From: Peptostreptococcaceae bacterium
Lineage (GTDB): Bacteria; Bacillota; Clostridia; Peptostreptococcales; Peptostreptococcaceae
Assembly: GCA_029983575.1 (NCBI GenBank)
Contig: JASBZE010000026.1
Location: 1 to 19,714, forward strand
Direction of reading: 5' to 3'
DNA: 19,714 nt
Part shown: positions 15,934-19,714 of the stretch, one piece after another
How the letters are laid out: every line of letters begins with the position of its first letter
Numbering within the stretch: the first letter of the stretch is position 1
The notes under the pieces: generated by a model
Told to the model about the DNA's origin: nothing
Database searches by the model: none
Seen by the model: the letters and a program-made list of their open reading frames with translations, nothing else
Made by a program: the position numbers and the translations under genes

Positions 15934-16212
15934 TTATGAAATTTTTCTGTTTATTGTTTCCACTGGTCTTCTTCTTACCTTCTTAACAACAGTCCTCTTA
16001 ACAACAGGACGGCTCTTTCTCCTTAATGAATCAAATTTATAAACATTTAATCCAAGTCCCAAGCCCAGTGAAGTAGTCAAAATAAAAGCTAAGTAATATG
16101 ACATACTTATGTGCACTCCCGCTATTGCGTTGATTATTATTAAAGGTATTGATACTGCCACGCATATTAAAGTGCAGAGCAAAAGATTTTTAAAAATTCT
16201 TTTTACGTTCAT
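15934..16212 (-). CDS. Small membrane protein with basic C-terminal tail
   Basis: This encodes 92 residues: two hydrophobic helices (about 8-30 and 38-58) joined by a short loop, then a tail (61-92) packed with Arg, Lys and Val such as RRKSRPVVKRTVVKKVRRR. The tail would lie in the cytoplasm by the positive-inside rule and could bind nucleic acid or phospholipid head groups; this is a guess. I do not recognise a family. A longer frame begins at 16242, but that ATG falls within two or three bases of the predicted transcription start and has no ribosome binding site. The ATG at 16212 has AAGGA eight bases upstream, so it is preferred. The gene has its own promoter and terminator. Confidence 0.75.
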   Translation of the reverse strand: MNVKRIFKNLLLCTLICVAVSIPLIIINAIAGVHISMSYYLAFILTTSLGLGLGLNVYKFDSLRRKSRPVVKRTVVKKVRRRPVETINRKIS

Positions 16213-16250
16213 ATTACCTATCCTTTCCACTAAATTTTTCATCTATAACT

Positions 16251-16279
16251 ACTATACCAAAAAATCTAGAGAAATACAA
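16251..16279 (-). promoter_or_regulatory. Promoter of the small membrane-protein gene
   Basis: On the minus strand TTGTAT (16274-16279) and TATAGT (16251-16256) are 17 bases apart. The predicted transcription start near 16244 argues against the upstream ATG at 16242. Confidence 0.6.
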
Positions 16280-16311
16280 TATTTATTATAAGATTTGATG
16301 ATTTTTTTTAT

Positions 16312-16397
16312 CACGGATATAGATTATGAACATATGCATTGTAGTAGCTAATCATATGATTATTTATATGGTCATAAATGTATCATAAATATCCGTG
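16312..16397. repeat. 86-base element bounded by 9-base inverted repeats, with an internal palindrome
   Basis: CACGGATAT (16312-16320) and its exact complement (16389-16397) bound the element. Inside, AATCATATGATT (16350-16361) is a perfect 12-base palindrome, and TCATAA occurs twice near the right end opposite ATTATGA on the left, so a branched fold is possible. The right end is 5 bases from the RNase H stop codon. Neither strand shows a U-run directly after the outer stem, so it is not a simple terminator. No clear target-site duplication was found. Confidence 0.6.
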
Positions 16398-16402
16398 TAA
16401 TA

Positions 16403-17293
16403 TTAACGTAAAATTATATTTCCTACAGAAAGTTTTGCTAGATAATCTGCCTCGTCATTAAATATATGGCCAGAATGTGCCTCAATCTTTTTGAACCAAA
16501 TTTTGATATTTTTGGATATATGATCGAATTCTTCCTTATATTTTTTTGTTCCTAATTTATTTCTCTTCCAATTTCCTAGTGCCCACTCTTCGATACCTTT
16601 GTAATCGTATGCTATGACAAGTTTTCGATACCCTTTTAAACTGGCGATGTTCATCGCTATAGAAGAAGCGAGTATCTCCCCAGCGACATTTCTCATCTCC
16701 GCGCCCTCTTCATTTATACTCCTAATGCTTATCCTGGCGAATTTTCCTTCTCCTGTTATAAACAATATACCCCCGCCGTATATCCCTTCCTTGACATTAT
16801 AACTACCGTCGACAAAGGCATATATCATATCTTCTTTTAATAAATAAGCTTTTTTAAATAATTCTTCCTTTTTTAGAACAATATTAGAAAAAATAAACTT
16901 CTTAGGCAAAACATGCCTTATATTCTTCCACTCTCCGTCTTCTCTAAAAAAAACATTGCCTCTTTTATCTTCCATCATCTTATAAATTTGTAATGAATCA
17001 AATACTTTTCTACCTTCTTTGTTAATTTGAGCTTCACTGATATAGGGTTTAATATCGATGTTGATATCAGTTTTCTCGTCGTTTTTTATTTCTTTACTAA
17101 CGTCCGTATTTATATCAGTGCTAACTTTTTTAGAACTATCTGAGGCAAGGTAATTTTTAGCCTCCTCCATATTAGAAAATCCCTTGTACTGAGCATTTGG
17201 ATATCCGTCTATACTCTCTTTGCACTCGTCCCAAGAATTGAATAATCCCTTCTTCCTACCTATTCTAACAGCGTAAATTTTTTTCTTAGCCAT
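16403..17293 (-). CDS. RNase H family protein with N-terminal hybrid-binding (viroplasmin) domain
   Basis: This encodes 296 residues. Residues 1-50 are the caulimovirus-viroplasmin/RNase H1 N-terminal domain (AVRIGRKKGLFNSWDECK, YPNAQYKGFSNMEEA), which grips RNA/DNA hybrids. Residues 51-155 are a variable linker with a polar section rich in D, K, T and I. Residues 157-296 are the RNase H fold with the catalytic set D162 (VDGS), E206 (AGEI), D230 and D273, and H263 exactly ten residues before D273 as in E. coli RNase HI (H124/D134). It should cut the RNA strand of R-loops and primers. The start has AGGAGG seven bases upstream and begins 14 bases after the Dph6-like gene, so the two are cotranscribed. 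Confidence 0.94.
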   Translation of the reverse strand: MAKKKIYAVRIGRKKGLFNSWDECKESIDGYPNAQYKGFSNMEEAKNYLASDSSKKVSTDINTDVSKEIKNDEKTDINIDIKPYISEAQINKEGRKVFDSLQIYKMMEDKRGNVFFREDGEWKNIRHVLPKKFIFSNIVLKKEELFKKAYLLKEDMIYAFVDGSYNVKEGIYGGGILFITGEGKFARISIRSINEEGAEMRNVAGEILASSIAMNIASLKGYRKLVIAYDYKGIEEWALGNWKRNKLGTKKYKEEFDHISKNIKIWFKKIEAHSGHIFNDEADYLAKLSVGNIILR

Positions 17294-17307
17294 AACTCCT
17301 CCTAGAA

Positions 17308-17895
17308 TTATTTAAAACTTTTTGGAGCATCCATTACCCTTGTATGATACTCACCATATTCACCACAAATATCTATGTCAAATTTTTTTAGTTCATTAAC
17401 TGTATCTCTGTCCAATTGTCTTCCTAAAAAGCTCTCTGGCAATTTATTTTTGTCGACTTTTATTATTGTTGATTTAATTTCCGTAGATAAAAACTCTTCA
17501 ATAATTTCCTCACTACTATATTTTGATAATGGATGTATTGATTTTAATCCAGTATTTTTACATCTTTTCTTATTCCACTCTATATGTCTTTTGATAAAAA
17601 TATCACCAAATACACAGTGAGTTATATCAAACATATCCATTAGTTTTTTTAGTCCATTTTCAAAGTCTTTCTCATAAGTTTCTATCCTACATATCTGTGG
17701 GAGAACAAAGATGCCGCTATTTCTTGAAAAAAACTCTATTTCAGTTATTCCAATACCATGAGTCCATGAATTTTCTTCGTCCTTCATAGAAACTATAAAA
17801 GCCCTAGGTTTTATTTTGTATTTTTCCATAGTTTTTTTTACCGCCATATAGCTGTCTTTACCAAAGCTATAAGAGGCTGCATAATTTAAGCACAT
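17308..17895 (-). CDS. PP-loop ATPase, Dph6-like (diphthine-ammonia ligase family)
   Basis: This encodes 195 residues of the ATP_bind_4/Dph6 family. The N-terminal PP-loop is SYSFGKDS (9-16), where relatives usually have SFSGGKDS. HG (46-47), FGDI (96-99) and the family's closing motif GEYGEYHT (178-185), followed by a VMDAP segment, are all present. The archaeal and eukaryotic members amidate diphthine on elongation factor 2; bacteria lack diphthamide, so the bacterial relatives are adenylating enzymes of unknown substrate. An in-frame ATG six codons earlier (17913) would put the GGAGG inside the gene. The ATG at 17895 has that GGAGG five bases upstream and is chosen. It is the first gene of a two-gene unit with the RNase H, and it is divergent from the radical SAM gene. 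In 17896-18041 I see no strong promoter match on either strand. Confidence 0.88.
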   Translation of the reverse strand: MCLNYAASYSFGKDSYMAVKKTMEKYKIKPRAFIVSMKDEENSWTHGIGITEIEFFSRNSGIFVLPQICRIETYEKDFENGLKKLMDMFDITHCVFGDIFIKRHIEWNKKRCKNTGLKSIHPLSKYSSEEIIEEFLSTEIKSTIIKVDKNKLPESFLGRQLDRDTVNELKKFDIDICGEYGEYHTRVMDAPKSFK

Positions 17896-18041
17896 AAGTC
17901 CTCCGCAACTCATAAAAAGATAATAATTTGAGTAAAATTTATCAACATTTTTATAAAAAAATGGCTTATTCTCTAGTATTTTATCATAAAAAGTGATATT
18001 ATGAAACTGTTGTATTAAAGAATCAACAAAGGAGAGATATT

Positions 18042-19013
18042 ATGAAAAAAAATTCTGAAGAAATAGGTTTTAAGTATAAGATAGAGAATAAGAGATATCA
18101 TACTTATAACTATTATCTGCGGAACAAATTTCATGAAAAAGTATTTAAAGTGTCTATAAACGGCGGATTTACTTGTCCTAACATAGATGGTAAAAAAGGT
18201 TATGGCGGATGTATCTACTGCTCAAAAGATGGCTCTGGTGAGTTTGCTGGCGATCCAGAGGAATCTATAAGAGATCAGCTTATAGATATAAATAATAACA
18301 TGGAAAAAAAATGGCCAAATGGTAAAAAAATAGCTTATTTTCAAGCTTTTACAAATACCTATGCGCCGGTTGAAGAGTTAAAGAGAAAATATGAAGCGGC
18401 ACTTAATCAAAAAAATGTAGTTGGCATAGCAATCTCAACTAGACCAGATTGCCTACCAGATGATGTCGTTGAATACTTGAGTGAACTTAATAATAAAACA
18501 GAACTTTGGGTTGAGTTGGGTCTACAAACCATTCACGAGTCTACTTCCAAAATAATTAATAGAAAACACTCTTTAAAAGAGTTTGAGGATGGGTATAATA
18601 AGTTAAGGGAAAAAAATATTAGGACGGTGATTCACATCATTGATGGTCTTCCTGGCGAAGATCATGATATGATGTTGGAAACAGTGAAATATGTTGCATC
18701 CCTAAAACCACATGGAATAAAGATTCATCTGCTCCATGTATTGAAAGATACAGCTTTAGAAAATCTATACAACAAAGGAGGTTTTCGCCTATTGGAAAAA
18801 GATGAGTACATACAGATAGTGTGCGACCAACTTGAAGTATTACCTGAAGATACCGTAATTCATCGGTTGACAGGCGATGGAAAAAAAGAAGAACTCGTAG
18901 GCCCATTATGGAGTCTAAAAAAATGGGAAGTCTTAAACGCAATCGACGATGAATTAAAAAGAAGAAATTCGTGGCAAGGAAAATACTATAAAGAAAGTAA
19001 GGTGGCACAATAA
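18042..19013 (+). CDS. Radical SAM protein, YhcC/TIGR01212 family
   Basis: This encodes 323 residues, the usual length of the YhcC family. The [4Fe-4S] site is C45, C57 and C60 in TCPNIDGKKGYGGCIYC, the wide-spaced pattern that marks this family rather than the common CxxxCxxC. Later landmarks are FQAFTNTYAP, STRPDCLPDDVVEYL, ELGLQTIHEST and IDGLPGE, matching an oxygen-independent coproporphyrinogen oxidase-like TIM barrel. The C-terminal part (RLTGDGKKEELVGPLW) is also conserved. Its reaction is not established. It begins with ATG behind AAAGGAGAG, and its stop codon TAA overlaps the ATG of the next gene, so the two are translationally coupled. Confidence 0.95.
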   Translation: MKKNSEEIGFKYKIENKRYHTYNYYLRNKFHEKVFKVSINGGFTCPNIDGKKGYGGCIYCSKDGSGEFAGDPEESIRDQLIDINNNMEKKWPNGKKIAYFQAFTNTYAPVEELKRKYEAALNQKNVVGIAISTRPDCLPDDVVEYLSELNNKTELWVELGLQTIHESTSKIINRKHSLKEFEDGYNKLREKNIRTVIHIIDGLPGEDHDMMLETVKYVASLKPHGIKIHLLHVLKDTALENLYNKGGFRLLEKDEYIQIVCDQLEVLPEDTVIHRLTGDGKKEELVGPLWSLKKWEVLNAIDDELKRRNSWQGKYYKESKVAQ

Positions 19014-19600
19014 TGATGATGGGAACACACTTGGTAATATCAGATAATATTATCGAGTCCTTAGATAACGAATATAAAAACTACATAAACGAGAATAATT
19101 TTAAATATGGTAATATAAAGCCAGATATATTTTCAAAATATAAATTGAAAAAGCATTACCTCGATGAGTCTTATAACATGATAGAAGAAAAGATACAGAC
19201 ACTTTCCTCTATGACACCTGATCAGTTGGAAAGAACTTTTACGAGTGTATCTTTCAACCAAGAGTTGGGAGTAATATGTCATTTTCTTTGTGACTTCTTC
19301 TGTGTAGCTCATAGTGAAAGATGGGAGTTTAAACACAGCTTTAAACAACACGTAAGTTATGAGATGGATCTTAATCGCCGTTCAAAGGAATTTAGATTTA
19401 ATCTAGACAAACACAAAATCGAAGATGACTTTAATAAGTTTTTCAACGATCTATACAGGGAATACAAGGCAACTGAAAAATCACAGAAAACTGACCTGGT
19501 ATTTTCCTCTTATGTAAGTAAGTCTGTTATTAAATATATTATGGACAACATATTTAAAAAGAATAACAGACCTAAATTTACATTAAGGCCAGCATTTTAA
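19013..19600 (+). CDS. Zinc-dependent phospholipase C-like protein, no signal peptide
   Basis: This encodes 195 residues of the zinc-dependent phospholipase C family. The pattern of metal ligands fits the trinuclear zinc site of Bacillus cereus phospholipase C: H90, D94 and H100 have exactly the spacing of H118, D122 and H128, and H113/E117 match H142/E146. H6, D38 and H48 are candidates for the remaining ligands. There is no signal peptide, so unlike secreted toxins the protein is expected in the cytoplasm; its substrate is unknown and need not be a phospholipid. The start overlaps the stop of the radical SAM gene (TAATG), with AAGGTGG seven bases before it; ATG at 19016 or 19019 is also possible. 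It closes a two-gene unit. Confidence 0.85.
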   Translation: MMMGTHLVISDNIIESLDNEYKNYINENNFKYGNIKPDIFSKYKLKKHYLDESYNMIEEKIQTLSSMTPDQLERTFTSVSFNQELGVICHFLCDFFCVAHSERWEFKHSFKQHVSYEMDLNRRSKEFRFNLDKHKIEDDFNKFFNDLYREYKATEKSQKTDLVFSSYVSKSVIKYIMDNIFKKNNRPKFTLRPAF

Positions 19601-19614
19601 AAAAAAATAATATG

Positions 19615-19658
19615 AAAAAAGCTAAACCCGAGAGAATCATCTAGAGTTTAGCTTTTTT
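19615..19658 (+). terminator. Intrinsic terminator of the radical SAM-phospholipase unit
   Basis: AAAAAAGCTAAAC (19615-19627) pairs with GTTTAGCTTTTTT (19646-19658) around an 18-base loop, ending in a T-run on the plus strand. The remaining bases to 19714 contain nothing I can support as a gene. Confidence 0.88.
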
Positions 19659-19714
19659 GTAGGTTATGTAAAAAGTTTTGTGTATCGGTCCACCCGATAT
19701 AGTATATTTTTAAA

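Noticed and set aside
18637..19008. A 123-codon minus-strand frame opposite the radical SAM gene
   Set aside because: Antisense shadow of a highly conserved family, without ribosome binding site.

Overview
The window comes from an AT-rich, Gram-positive-type bacterium, most likely an anaerobic Clostridia member (Peptostreptococcaceae-like, by inference only). The basis is strong AGGAGG/GGTGAT ribosome binding sites, a tryptophan T-box leader, the dnaG-rpoD-trmK-nif3 gene order, a VanW/G5 surface protein and a clostridial-type RNase H. No rRNA, tRNA, CRISPR, phage or insertion-sequence material was seen. Almost all of the window is chromosomal housekeeping or envelope genes, and no clearly new defence or mobile system is visible.

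Layout, left to right. (1) 1-1560: a single-gene unit for a class I PLP aminotransferase, with promoter and terminator. (2) 1681-4498: a divergent pair, a MarR-family repressor (minus) and a large YhgE/Pip-type membrane protein (plus). (3) 4606-5522: a tryptophan transporter of the TrpP family (minus) behind a complete T-box riboswitch whose specifier reads UGG (Trp). A strong bidirectional hairpin separates it from the convergent yhgE-like gene. (4) 5590-10310: the minus-strand macromolecular-synthesis cluster dnaG, rpoD and a trmK-nif3 gene. Here the tRNA methyltransferase and the Nif3/DUF34 protein, normally two genes, are fused into one 508-residue polypeptide. (5) 10508-11932: a MORN-repeat protein with a long acidic N-terminal half. 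(6) 12083-15706: envelope genes on the minus strand, namely a TPR-like single-pass membrane protein, a VanW/G5 cell-wall protein and a YitT-family membrane protein. (7) 15897-16279: a one-gene unit for a small membrane protein with an arginine/lysine-rich tail. (8) 16403-17895: a PP-loop Dph6-like ATPase and an RNase H with an N-terminal RNA/DNA-hybrid-binding domain, 14 bases apart. (9) 18042-19658: on the plus strand, a YhcC-type radical SAM protein translationally coupled to a zinc-dependent phospholipase C-like protein, closed by a terminator.

Several starts were moved inward from the longest open frame because of ribosome binding sites. A spacing of GGTGAT, three bases, then the start codon recurs in front of marR, yhgE and dnaG and supports those choices. 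The items most worth a second look are the TrmK-Nif3 fusion, the MORN protein beside dnaG, an 86-base inverted-repeat element at 16312-16397, and a perfect hairpin overlapping the rpoD stop codon.
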